A DNA stretch of 64,000 nucleotides from Plantibacter elymi (nom. nud.) (GTDB lineage Bacteria; Actinomycetota; Actinomycetes; Actinomycetales; Microbacteriaceae): the NCBI RefSeq assembly GCF_900177795.1, contig NZ_FXWJ01000004.1:514918-578917 (forward strand), written 5' to 3'. The notes under the pieces are model-generated. The model searched no databases, had not been told where the DNA came from, and saw only the letters and a list, made by a program, of their open reading frames with translations. Numbering within the stretch: position 1 is the first letter of the stretch; the number at the start of each line of letters is the position of its first letter. Shown piece by piece: positions 34,326 to 42,189 of the stretch. The translations under genes and the position numbers were made by a program.

Positions 34326-35533
34326 ACGAGGACCACATGAACCCCGACCACGACCGACGGTCGCGGCTCCTCGGTCGCGACATCCTCCGGCTCGGGACGA
34401 CGGGTCTGCGGGCACGGCCGACGCGCGCGGTCCTGTCCGCCCTCGGGATCGCGATCGGCATCGCGGCGATGATCGCGGTCGTCGGCATCTCCTCATCCAG
34501 TCAGGCCAAACTGCAGGCGCAGCTCTCCGCTCTCGGGACGAACCTGCTGACCGTCCAACCGGGTCAGAACCTCTTCGGTGAAGCAGCGACCCTGCCCACG
34601 AACACCGTCGGCAAGGTGGGACTGGTCGACGGTGTGGAACAGGCCGGCTCCGCCGCGGTGCTGAACGGCGTCCTCGTCTACCGCAGCAGCCTCATCGACC
34701 GGGCGTCGAGTGGGGGCCTCGGCGCAGCGGCGGTGACGGAGAGCCTGTTGGACGTCGTGGGCGGTACTCTCGCCACCGGTGAGTGGCTGAACCGGGCGAC
34801 GGCGAGCTACCCCGCGGTCGTCCTGGGGTCGAAGGCCGCGGAACGGCTGGGTATCGCGACGGTCGGCTCGATGATCCAGCTCGGCGACCAGTACTTCACG
34901 GTGGTGGGCATCCTGGATCCGCTCGACCTCGCCCCGGAACTCGACACCACGGTGATGATCGGTGAGACCGTCGCCGCCGAACGCTTCGGGTACGACGGCA
35001 AACCGACCACGGTCTACGAACGGTCCTCCGACGAACGCGTCGAGGCCGTCCGCGAGCTCCTCCCCCGCACCGTGAACCCTGCTGCACCCGAGGAGGTCGA
35101 AGTCTCCAGACCGTCGGACGCCCTCGCCGCCAAGCAGGCTGCCGACCAGGCCTTCACCGGTCTCCTCCTCGGACTCGGTTCCGTCGCCCTGCTCGTCGGC
35201 GGCATCGGGGTGGCGAACACGATGGTCATCTCGGTCCTGGAACGCCGACGCGAGATCGGCCTCCGTCGCGCCCTCGGGGCCACGCGGGGCCACATCCGGT
35301 CCCAGTTCCTCACCGAGGCACTCCTCCTCTCCGCGCTCGGCGGGGTCGCGGGTGCCGCGCTCGGGACCGGCGTCACGAGCGTCGTCGCCGCGGTGAACGA
35401 CTGGCCGACGGCGGTACCGCCGGAGGTGCTGCTCGCGGGCGTCGGTGCGACCCTGGTGATCGGGGCGATCGCCGGCCTCTACCCGGCGATCCGAGCAGCC
35501 AGGACACCACCGACCTCGGCCCTCAGCGGCTGA
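34322..35533 (+). CDS. MacB-like FtsX-domain ABC permease
   Basis: 403 aa, four spans: TM1 at ~30-52 (AVLSALGIAIGIAAMIAVVGISSSSQ), a ~215-residue extracytoplasmic MacB_PCD-like domain, then three spans starting LLLGLGSVALLVGGIGVANTMVISVLERRREIGLRRALGATRGHIRSQFLTEA, a clear FtsX signature. With the ATPase and adaptor it forms a tripartite exporter, probably of peptides or antibiotics, driven by the divergent two-component system. Followed by a strong terminator. Confidence 0.92.
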   Translation: MNEDHMNPDHDRRSRLLGRDILRLGTTGLRARPTRAVLSALGIAIGIAAMIAVVGISSSSQAKLQAQLSALGTNLLTVQPGQNLFGEAATLPTNTVGKVGLVDGVEQAGSAAVLNGVLVYRSSLIDRASSGGLGAAAVTESLLDVVGGTLATGEWLNRATASYPAVVLGSKAAERLGIATVGSMIQLGDQYFTVVGILDPLDLAPELDTTVMIGETVAAERFGYDGKPTTVYERSSDERVEAVRELLPRTVNPAAPEEVEVSRPSDALAAKQAADQAFTGLLLGLGSVALLVGGIGVANTMVISVLERRREIGLRRALGATRGHIRSQFLTEALLLSALGGVAGAALGTGVTSVVAAVNDWPTAVPPEVLLAGVGATLVIGAIAGLYPAIRAARTPPTSALSG

Positions 35534-35560
35534 GTCGAGGCCACCACCGGACTGCTCCGA

Positions 35561-35598
35561 CGCGGGCCCGTTCCAGGAGACCCTGGAACGGGCCCGCG
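35561..35598 (+). terminator. Terminator of MacAB-like operon
   Basis: A 17-bp perfect stem (35561-35577 with 35582-35598; arms begin CGCGGGCCCG and end CGGGCCCGCG) and a 4-nt AGAC loop, 28 nt after the permease stop. Confidence 0.9.
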
Positions 35599-35619
35599 CG
35601 GCCGGGTAGCGTGCAGCAC

Positions 35620-36075
35620 ATGGACATCAGACTCGAGAACGTCGGGATCGCGGTCCGCGACCTCGAGGCGACGATCGCCTTCTTCACCGACCTCGGCCTC
35701 ACCGTGCTCGGCCGCGACACGGTGAGCGGCGAGTGGGCCGACACGGCCGTGGGCCTCGACGGCAACCACGCCAGGATCGCGATGTTGCAGACGCCGGACG
35801 GTCACGGACGCCTCGAACTCTTCGAGTACCTGCACCCGGCCGCGATCGAGACCGAGCCGACACTGCCGAACGAGATCGGCATGCACCGCGTCGCCTTCGC
35901 CGTCGACGACATCGACGAGGCGCTCGCGATCGCCGCTCGACACGGCTGCCACCCGCTCCGCGGCGTGGCGGACTATCAGGGCGTCTACAAGCTCAGCTAC
36001 GTGCGCGGACCGAGCGGCATCATCGTCATGCTGGCCCAGGCGCTGCAGCCGGATCGAGCCGGCGAGCCGGCCTGA
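35620..36075 (+). CDS. VOC family protein (glyoxalase/bleomycin resistance fold)
   Basis: 151 aa, two beta-alpha-beta-beta-beta modules: MDIRLENVGIAVRDLEATIAFFTDLGLTVLGRDT...LELFEYLHP and IGMHRVAFAVDDIDEALAIAARHGCHPL...VRGPSGIIVML. The usual first metal His is replaced by Asn7 (LENVGI), while MHRVAF and ELFEY keep the others, so metal binding may be altered. TAGCGT (35607-35612) lies exactly 7 nt before the ATG with no ribosome site, so the mRNA is probably leaderless. Convergent with the TetR gene, only 2 nt between stops. Substrate unknown. Confidence 0.82.
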   Translation: MDIRLENVGIAVRDLEATIAFFTDLGLTVLGRDTVSGEWADTAVGLDGNHARIAMLQTPDGHGRLELFEYLHPAAIETEPTLPNEIGMHRVAFAVDDIDEALAIAARHGCHPLRGVADYQGVYKLSYVRGPSGIIVMLAQALQPDRAGEPA

Positions 36076-36077
36076 CG

Positions 36078-36764
36078 TCAGTCGGTGATCGACTCGGTGA
36101 GGGCGCGGACGATGGCCGGGAGCGTGCGCATCGCGAGTTCGCGCGGCGAGCCCTCATCGCCGTCCGGGTCCATGAGCACGGCCGTCTGGATGGCCGACTC
36201 GTAGAGGGCGACGACGATGTTCGCGATGTCGGGCGTCGGGATCGTGAACCGGACGTGTGCGAGTCCGGCCGCCTGGTCGAGCCACGCGGCGAGCTGTCGG
36301 CCTGCACTCTCCTGGTGCTTGAGGTAGCGCGCTGCGACGTCGGCGTCGCGCATCGCCAGCATCCGGAACTCCGACTGCACGAGGCACCAACGGCGGTCGT
36401 CAGGCTGGAGCTCGAGAAAGGCGCGGATCAGGGCCTCGAGCGAGCCCTCGGTGTAGCGGCCCGCCGCATCGAGGAGTGACGGGCTGACGGCTTGCAGCCC
36501 AGCCTCCAGGCGATCGAGTCGGAGCTGGTTCTCTCGTGACTCGAGGGCGAAGAACAACTCCTCCTTCGAGTCGAAGTTGGAGTAGAAGGCGCCGCGGGTG
36601 AAGCCTGCGCGCTCGCTGATCTGCTCGACCGACGCCGCGTGGACGCCGAACTCGGCGAAGACCTCGTAGGCGGCGTCGACCAGCCGCTCGCGCGTCCGCT
36701 GCCGACGCGCGGACTCGACCGGTGCCTCGTCGCTCGGGGACTCGACCGCTTCGTGCACGCGCAT
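36078..36764 (-). CDS. TetR family transcriptional regulator
   Basis: 228 aa. N-terminal HTH: RRQRTRERLVDAAYEVFAEFGVHAASVEQISERAGFTRGAFYSNFDSKEELFFAL, where Y/FxNFxxKEELF is the TetR wing. The C-terminal ligand domain is helical (RWCLVQSEFRMLAMRDADVAARYLKHQESAGRQLAAWLDQAAG). Divergent from the MMPL gene with a 151-bp gap full of GATACA/TGTATC half-sites, so it most likely represses MMPL-YhgE and itself. Inducer unknown, probably a lipid or amphiphile. Confidence 0.9.
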   Translation of the reverse strand: MRVHEAVESPSDEAPVESARRQRTRERLVDAAYEVFAEFGVHAASVEQISERAGFTRGAFYSNFDSKEELFFALESRENQLRLDRLEAGLQAVSPSLLDAAGRYTEGSLEALIRAFLELQPDDRRWCLVQSEFRMLAMRDADVAARYLKHQESAGRQLAAWLDQAAGLAHVRFTIPTPDIANIVVALYESAIQTAVLMDPDGDEGSPRELAMRTLPAIVRALTESITD

Positions 36765-36801
36765 CCTGACACCTTACTGACAGCTCGACCGACTTCTTGC
36801 C

Positions 36802-36851
36802 GATACACCACTGTATCCAATACAGTCGTGTATCGGATACACCGCTGTATC
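36802..36851. promoter_or_regulatory. TetR operator array
   Basis: Six alternating half-sites GATACA/TGTATC occupy 50 bp: GATACA-CCAC-TGTATC (36802-36817), a perfect 17-bp dyad ACTGTATCCAATACAGT (36810-36826), a perfect 15-bp dyad GTGTATCGGATACAC (36828-36842) and GATACA-CCGC-TGTATC (36836-36851). The units overlap, so cooperative loading of several TetR dimers is possible. Confidence 0.8.
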
Positions 36852-36915
36852 GATCCTGTCCGAACATCTCCGTCGGCTCGCTTGCAAGCGGCGCCGACCT
36901 CCCTAGGAGCGACGC

Positions 36916-39825
36916 GTGTCCTCTCTGCTCTACACCCTCGGCCGCTGGGCGTTCGGCGCCCGCAAGCTCGTGCTGATCCTCTGGATCGCCGTGCTCGCCC
37001 TCGCGGGTGGCGGCGCGCTGCTCTTCAACCAGGGAACCGACAACGCCTTCTCCATCCCCGGCACGGAGTCGCAGGAAGCGCTCGACTCGCTCGACCACAC
37101 CTTCCCGCAGGTGGCCGGAGCCTCGGCGCAGATCATCGTCGTCGCGCCGAAGGGCGACACCGTCGAGGACGCCGGGGTCCGGTCGGCGATCGACGACGCC
37201 GTCACCGCCCTGGGCGACACCGGGCAGGTCGAGCAGGCGGTCTCCCCCTTCGACGAGAACGTGACGGGGGCGGTCTCGGAGGATCAGCGGGCGGCGCTCA
37301 TCTCGATCCAGTTCGACGGCGCGCAGACCGACATCACCGCCGCCACGATCAGCGACGTCGAGGACGCGGAGGCGAGCCTGGCGAAGGCGCTCCCGGCCGG
37401 AGCTGAGTCGTCCCTCGGCGGGCAGCTCTTCAGCAACAGCCTCCCGACGCTGAGTGTCATCGAGCTCGTCGGCGTGGTCGTTGCGCTCGTCGTCCTCATC
37501 CTCACCTTCGGCTCCTTCCTCGCCGCGGGCATGCCGCTCATCACCGCACTGCTCGGGGTCGGCATCTCGATGGCGCTCATCTTCGTGGCGACGGTCTTCG
37601 GGCCGATCTCCTCCACGACGCCGATGCTCGCACTCATGCTCGGCCTGGCCGTCGGCATCGACTACGCGCTGTTCATCATCTCGAGACACCAGGACGGCCT
37701 GCGCAGCGGGCTCGATCCGGCCGAATCAGCCGCCCGCGCGACCGCGACGGCCGGTTCCGCCGTCATCTTCGCGGGCCTCACGGTCATCATCGCCCTCCTC
37801 GGGCTCGCGGTCGCGAACATCCCGTTCCTCACGACGATGGGTGTCGCCGCGGCGGTCGGCGTCGCGATCGCGGTCGTCATCTCGCTCACCCTCATCCCGG
37901 CCATGCTCGGCTTCGCCGGCGAACGCCTCCGCCCCAAGGCGAGGCGGGCCAGCAAGCGCGTGGCGGCCCGGGGCGCTGCCGAGCCGGTCGACGGCCCACA
38001 GGACGCGGTCCCTGAGCCCCACAACGCGGTCCCTGAGCACCCCACCGCGGTCCCTGAGCCCCACAACGCGGTCCCTGAGCACCCCACCGCGGTCCCTGAG
38101 CCCCACAACGCGGTCCCTGAGCCCGTCGAAGGGCACCCCAACCGCTTCTTCCTCGGCTGGGTGCGCGGCGTCACGCGGCTCCCAATCGTCACGATCGTCG
38201 CCGTCGTCGCCGTCCTGGGAGCGCTCGCCATCCCCGCCCTGTCGCTCCGACTCGCGCTCCCCGATGCCGGTTCCCTGCCGGAGGGCGACGGAGCCCGCAC
38301 GACGTACGACCTCGTCTCCGAGCACTTCGGCGAGGGCTTCAACGGGCCGCTCATCGTCACCGGCGGCATCGTCGGCAGTACCGACCCGCTCGGACTCATG
38401 GCCGACCTCAAGCAGGAGATCGAGGGACTCGACGGCGTCGCCGCCGTCCCGCTCGCCACCCCCAACGCGACGGCCGACACCGGGATCATCCAGGTCATCC
38501 CGAGCGGCAGTCCCGACTCCCAGGCGACGAAGGACCTCGTCGCCGAGATCCGGGGACTGCACCAGTACTTCCAGGACGAGTACGACGTCGACCTGCAGGT
38601 CACCGGGTTCACGGCCATCGGCATCGACATCTCCGACCGCCTCGGCGGCGCCCTCCTCCCCTTCGGTCTGATCGTCGTCGGCCTGTCGCTCGTACTCCTG
38701 ACGATGGTCTTCCGATCCATCTGGGTGCCGATCAAGGCGACCCTCGGCTACCTGCTGTCGGTCGCCGCGTCGTTCGGCGTCGTGGCGCTCGTCTTCGAGC
38801 ACGGCGTGTTCGCCGAGGCCCTCCACGTCGCGAGGACCGGTCCGGTGATCAGCTTCATGCCGATCATCCTCATGGGTGTCCTGTTCGGGCTCGCGATGGA
38901 CTACGAGGTCTTCCTCGTCTCCCGGATGCGCGAGGACTTCGTCCACTCGGGACTCGCGAAGCGATCCGTCGAGACCGGCTTCCTCGGCTCGGCGAAGGTC
39001 GTCACCGCCGCGGCCGTCATCATGTTCGCGGTGTTCGCCGCCTTCGTGCCGGAGGGCGACACGAACATCAAACCGATCGCCCTCGGGCTCGCGGTCGGCG
39101 TCTTCGTCGACGCGTTCATCGTGCGCATGACCCTCGTGCCGGCGGTGCTCGCGCTCCTCGGCGACCACGCCTGGTACCTGCCGAAGTGGCTCGACCGCAT
39201 CCTGCCGTCGTTCGACGTCGAGGGCGAGGGCCTGCAGCGCGAACTCGAGCTGCGCGAGTGGCGCAACGGTGACGAGGTCGCGATCGCTGCCGCTGGGGTC
39301 ACCCTGGCCGGCGCGGACGGCCCGCTGTACGCGGACGTCGACACGACCGTCCCCGTCGGCGGCGTGCTCGCGGTCCAGGGCGCGCGCCCGGTCTCGGTCA
39401 CCGCCCTCCTGCTGACGCTGGCCGGTCGCCTCGAACCCGACCACGGTCGACTCAAGGTCGCCGGTCTGGTCCTGCCGGTCCGCGCCGGGGCCGTCCGGTC
39501 CCGCGTCGCGTACGTCCGTCTCGACCACGGCGAACCCGTCGGGACGCTCGCCTCGGCGCTGGCCGAACGCCCGGCCGTCATCGTCCTCGACGGGGTCGAC
39601 ACCGTGCCGGACGACGACACGAGACGCGGACTGTACGAGCGCCTTCTGACGGCGACCCGGGCCGCGGAGCGCACACGCCGGCCGCTCACGATCGTCGTCG
39701 GCACCGCGGACGCGTCGTCGCTCGCCGACGTCCTGCCGACCACGGTGCCGGAGGTACTCGACCTCGACCGCGCCGCCCCCTCCTCCACTCCCACCGCCAT
39801 CGCTGAATCGAAGGTCGACGCATGA
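36916..39825 (+). CDS. MMPL family RND transporter with C-terminal degenerate ABC-like domain
   Basis: 969 aa. Twelve spans in two blocks: TM1 at ~15-35, an extracytoplasmic loop, TM2-6 at ~175-335, a cytoplasmic loop at ~336-420, TM7 (PIVTIVAVVAVLGALAIPAL), a second loop, and TM8-12 at ~575-745. The proton-relay segment GLAVGIDYALFIISRHQDGLRSG and its repeat FGLAMDYEVFLVSRMREDF are intact. Residues ~364-406 are an in-frame 7-residue repeat (AVPEPHN/AVPEHPT) made from the RptA intergenic unit. From ~785 a domain resembles an ABC ATPase but has ARPVSVTALL where Walker A should be, while the Walker B-like PAVIVLDGVD is kept. GTG start with TAGGAG. Coupled to YhgE by 4 nt. Probably exports lipids or a cell-surface polymer. 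Confidence 0.88.
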   Translation: MSSLLYTLGRWAFGARKLVLILWIAVLALAGGGALLFNQGTDNAFSIPGTESQEALDSLDHTFPQVAGASAQIIVVAPKGDTVEDAGVRSAIDDAVTALGDTGQVEQAVSPFDENVTGAVSEDQRAALISIQFDGAQTDITAATISDVEDAEASLAKALPAGAESSLGGQLFSNSLPTLSVIELVGVVVALVVLILTFGSFLAAGMPLITALLGVGISMALIFVATVFGPISSTTPMLALMLGLAVGIDYALFIISRHQDGLRSGLDPAESAARATATAGSAVIFAGLTVIIALLGLAVANIPFLTTMGVAAAVGVAIAVVISLTLIPAMLGFAGERLRPKARRASKRVAARGAAEPVDGPQDAVPEPHNAVPEHPTAVPEPHNAVPEHPTAVPEPHNAVPEPVEGHPNRFFLGWVRGVTRLPIVTIVAVVAVLGALAIPALSLRLALPDAGSLPEGDGARTTYDLVSEHFGEGFNGPLIVTGGIVGSTDPLGLMADLKQEIEGLDGVAAVPLATPNATADTGIIQVIPSGSPDSQATKDLVAEIRGLHQYFQDEYDVDLQVTGFTAIGIDISDRLGGALLPFGLIVVGLSLVLLTMVFRSIWVPIKATLGYLLSVAASFGVVALVFEHGVFAEALHVARTGPVISFMPIILMGVLFGLAMDYEVFLVSRMREDFVHSGLAKRSVETGFLGSAKVVTAAAVIMFAVFAAFVPEGDTNIKPIALGLAVGVFVDAFIVRMTLVPAVLALLGDHAWYLPKWLDRILPSFDVEGEGLQRELELREWRNGDEVAIAAAGVTLAGADGPLYADVDTTVPVGGVLAVQGARPVSVTALLLTLAGRLEPDHGRLKVAGLVLPVRAGAVRSRVAYVRLDHGEPVGTLASALAERPAVIVLDGVDTVPDDDTRRGLYERLLTATRAAERTRRPLTIVVGTADASSLADVLPTTVPEVLDLDRAAPSSTPTAIAESKVDA
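38005..38133 (+). repeat. In-frame RptA-derived tandem array inside MMPL gene
   Basis: Five 21-nt units, each GCGGTCCCTGAGC plus either CCCACAAC or ACCCCACC, alternate at 38005-38109. They are followed by a full RptA-like copy (GCGGTCCCTGAGC-CCGTCGAAGGG, 38110-38133). Each unit is seven codons, so the frame is kept and the protein reads AVPEPHN or AVPEHPT, ending AVPEPVEG. Confidence 0.95.
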
Positions 39826-41819
39826 GCACCATCCTGAACCGCCTCGAACGGGCCCGCTCCGGCAAGGGCATCACGGTCGTCTCGATCATCGGCCTCATCC
39901 TCGTACCGCTCGTCATCGCGGGCGGACTCGTCTGGGCGCTGTGGAACCCGGCGGAACGACTCGGTCAGGTGACCGCCGCCATCGTGAACGACGACAAGCC
40001 GGTCACCGTCAACGGCCAGACCGTGCCGCTCGGACGACAGCTCTCCGCGGGCCTCGTCGACGGCGACCAGGAGACGAACTACACCTGGGTGATCACCGAC
40101 GCCTCCGACGCGAAGGCGGGCCTCGCCGACGGTTCGTACACGGCGGTCGTGACGATCCCGGAGAACTTCTCGAAGGCGGCGACCTCGTTCTCGGGCGACG
40201 CCGCCGACGCCGAGCGCGCCCGCCTCGACGTGACGACGAGCGACCGCAGCAAGCTCGTCGACGACGCCATCTCCCAGACGATCACGCAGACCGCGGCCTC
40301 GCTCCTCGGTCGGCAGCTCACCACCACCTACCTCGAGAACGTCTACGTCGGGTTCAACACCCTCCACGATCAGCTCGGCGAGGCCGCCGACGGTGCGAAG
40401 CAGCTCTCGACGGGCGGACTCTCGCTCGCGCAGGGTGCGCAGCAACTCGCGAACGGCACCACGCAGTTGGCCACGGGCACGACGCAGTTGTCGTCGGGTG
40501 CGACGCAGCTGAGTGACGGGGCCGGACAGTTGTCGAACGGTCTTTCCGCGCTGTACGCCGGCACACAACCCGACGCATCGACCGGCAGCCCCGGGCTCGT
40601 CCCCGGTGCGGCAAAGCTCGCCAGCGGCGCGAAGGAGCTGGCAGACGGCGTCTCGCAGCTCGCGACCGCCGCTGACGGTACGGCCGCCGCGACCACGCAA
40701 GTGGCACAGCAGCTCGCACTGCTCAGCGCAGGATGCGCCGCCTCCGGTGCGTCCGAGGAGTACTGCGAAGGAATCGCGCAACTCGCCACGACCAGCGACG
40801 TGATCGTGAACGGCGGTTCCCTCGACCCCTCGAACCCATCGGTCAAGTACCCAGGGACCACGGCGCTCGCGGCTGGCACCACGGCGAGCGCCTCCGGAGC
40901 GCAGGACCTGTCGACCGGTGCGGCGACCTTCTCCGCAAGCCTTCCCACGCTGGTGGACGGCATCGCCACCATCAACGCCGCTGCGGCACAGGTCGCGTCG
41001 GGCGCGTCCGCACTCGCCGACGGCGCGGCGCAATCGGCGACGGGTACGACCCAGCTCGCCGACGCGTCGAACCAGCTCGCGTCGGGCGCGGGAACGTTGT
41101 CCGGCGGGATCACCTCGCTCGCGTCCGGTCTGCAGAGCGCGGTCGACAGTCTCCCGACCTACACGAGCTCCGACCGACAGACGCTCGCGGACGTCGTCGC
41201 CGACCCGGTCTCGGCCGGGGATTCGGCGACCGTGTCCTTCGGCACGAACAGCGCTCCCTTCTACGCCGTCCTCGCCCTCTGGCTGGGTGCGCTCGCGAGC
41301 TTCCTCGTCCTGCGACCGGTGCCCACGCGGGCGTTCGGGTCCACCCGCTCATCGCTGCGGCTCGCACTCGGGGCGTTCGTCCCGGCCGGAGCGATCGGGA
41401 TGCTGCAGGGCCTGCTCGTCGCCGTCATCACCGCACCGCTGCTCGAGCTCGACGCGGGCGGCTGGCTCGCTTTCGCCGGGATCGCCGTCCTCGCAGGACT
41501 CGTGTTCGCCGCCGCCAACCAGGCGTTGAACGCCCTGTTCGGTGGTGCGGGTCGGTTCATCTCGATGATCGTCGCGCTCGTCGGTCTGGCGACCGGGATC
41601 ATCGCGACCGCTCCGCAGGTGCTCGACCAGGTGCTCGGGTTCCTGCCGATCGCACCGGCGCTCGGCGGCCTGCAGGCGATCGCGATCGGCGACACGGGAG
41701 CAGCGGCCGGCGTCGTCGGCCTCGTCCTCTGGCTTCTCGGGTCCCTCGCCGCGACGACGTTCGCGATCGCCCGGGCGAGGACCACGTCGGTGAAGGCCCT
41801 CGTTCCGGCCGTCGCCTGA
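39822..41819 (+). CDS. YhgE/Pip family membrane protein
   Basis: 665 aa. An N-terminal span (VVSIIGLILVPLVIAGGLVWALW), a large extracytoplasmic part and five or so C-terminal ABC-2-like spans (from ~480: FYAVLALWLGALASFLVL... GALVPAGAIGMLQGLLVAVITAPLLE). The extracellular region has two stretches of 7-residue repeats of the type G-(A/T)-x-Q-L-(A/S)-x (~205-240 and ~385-425), predicted to form a long helical rod; the family includes phage-infection protein and ESX-type/lantibiotic-related components. ATGA overlap with the MMPL gene suggests the two act together in the envelope. Confidence 0.9.
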   Translation: MSTILNRLERARSGKGITVVSIIGLILVPLVIAGGLVWALWNPAERLGQVTAAIVNDDKPVTVNGQTVPLGRQLSAGLVDGDQETNYTWVITDASDAKAGLADGSYTAVVTIPENFSKAATSFSGDAADAERARLDVTTSDRSKLVDDAISQTITQTAASLLGRQLTTTYLENVYVGFNTLHDQLGEAADGAKQLSTGGLSLAQGAQQLANGTTQLATGTTQLSSGATQLSDGAGQLSNGLSALYAGTQPDASTGSPGLVPGAAKLASGAKELADGVSQLATAADGTAAATTQVAQQLALLSAGCAASGASEEYCEGIAQLATTSDVIVNGGSLDPSNPSVKYPGTTALAAGTTASASGAQDLSTGAATFSASLPTLVDGIATINAAAAQVASGASALADGAAQSATGTTQLADASNQLASGAGTLSGGITSLASGLQSAVDSLPTYTSSDRQTLADVVADPVSAGDSATVSFGTNSAPFYAVLALWLGALASFLVLRPVPTRAFGSTRSSLRLALGAFVPAGAIGMLQGLLVAVITAPLLELDAGGWLAFAGIAVLAGLVFAAANQALNALFGGAGRFISMIVALVGLATGIIATAPQVLDQVLGFLPIAPALGGLQAIAIGDTGAAAGVVGLVLWLLGSLAATTFAIARARTTSVKALVPAVA

Positions 41820-41853
41820 CGCCGGGCGAGAACCCCGCCGGTAGGCTGGGGTG

Positions 41854-41994
41854 ATGAGCAGCAGCGAAGACCGGGAACTGGCCGAGTGGGGCGAACAGCG
41901 CAAGCGTCGTCAGCGGCTCATCGCCTGGGTCCTCGTCGTCGCGCTCGTCCTCGGTGGAGGCGGCGCGACCGTCCTCGGCTTCATCTTCAACTAG
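41854..41994 (+). CDS. Small single-span membrane protein
   Basis: 46 aa: an acidic then basic head (MSSSEDRELAEWGEQRKRRQR), one membrane helix (LIAWVLVVALVLGGGGATVLGFIF) and a stop after Asn. TAGGCT (41842-41847) sits 6 nt before the ATG, pointing to a leaderless mRNA with its own promoter, 34 nt after the YhgE stop. No homologue recognised. The positive-inside pattern, leaderless box and codon bias (mostly G/C at third position) support a real gene. It may be a regulator or accessory subunit of the MMPL/YhgE system. Confidence 0.6.
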   Translation: MSSSEDRELAEWGEQRKRRQRLIAWVLVVALVLGGGGATVLGFIFN

Positions 41995-42018
41995 CCGACC
42001 GCCCACCCTGCCCGGTTG

Positions 42019-42184
42019 CCAGCGCGGTGCGCTGACGCGAGCGCGCCCCACACGCGCGAGCGCGGGTCTCCGGAGGGTCGCGCTCACGCCCTGGACCCGC
42101 GCCCACGCCGGAACCGAGCATCTCGGTTCAGCGCACCGCGCTGGCACCGGAAGCCGACGTCTCGGGCCAGCGCACCGCGCTGAC
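42019..42184. repeat. RptC palindromic intergenic element, copy 1
   Basis: Starts with CCAGCGCGGTGCGCTGACG (42019-42037), has a central near-palindrome GAGCGCGGGTCTCCGGAG (from 42058) running into GCGCTCACGCC, and ends with inverted copies CAGCGCACCGCGCTGGC (42129-42145) and CCAGCGCACCGCGCTGAC (42167-42184). Its end is 5 nt from the stop of the minus-strand oxidoreductase. Two more copies lie at 48734-48900 and 49920-50089. No open frame of note. Confidence 0.85.
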
Positions 42185-42189
42185 CGCCG

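Noticed and set aside
38005..38133. CRISPR-like direct repeats
   Set aside because: Units are adjacent with no spacers and keep the reading frame; this is a tandem coding repeat derived from RptA.
38901..41033. 710-codon minus-strand open frame
   Set aside because: Antisense to MMPL and YhgE; composition is Arg/Gly-rich and no domain is visible.
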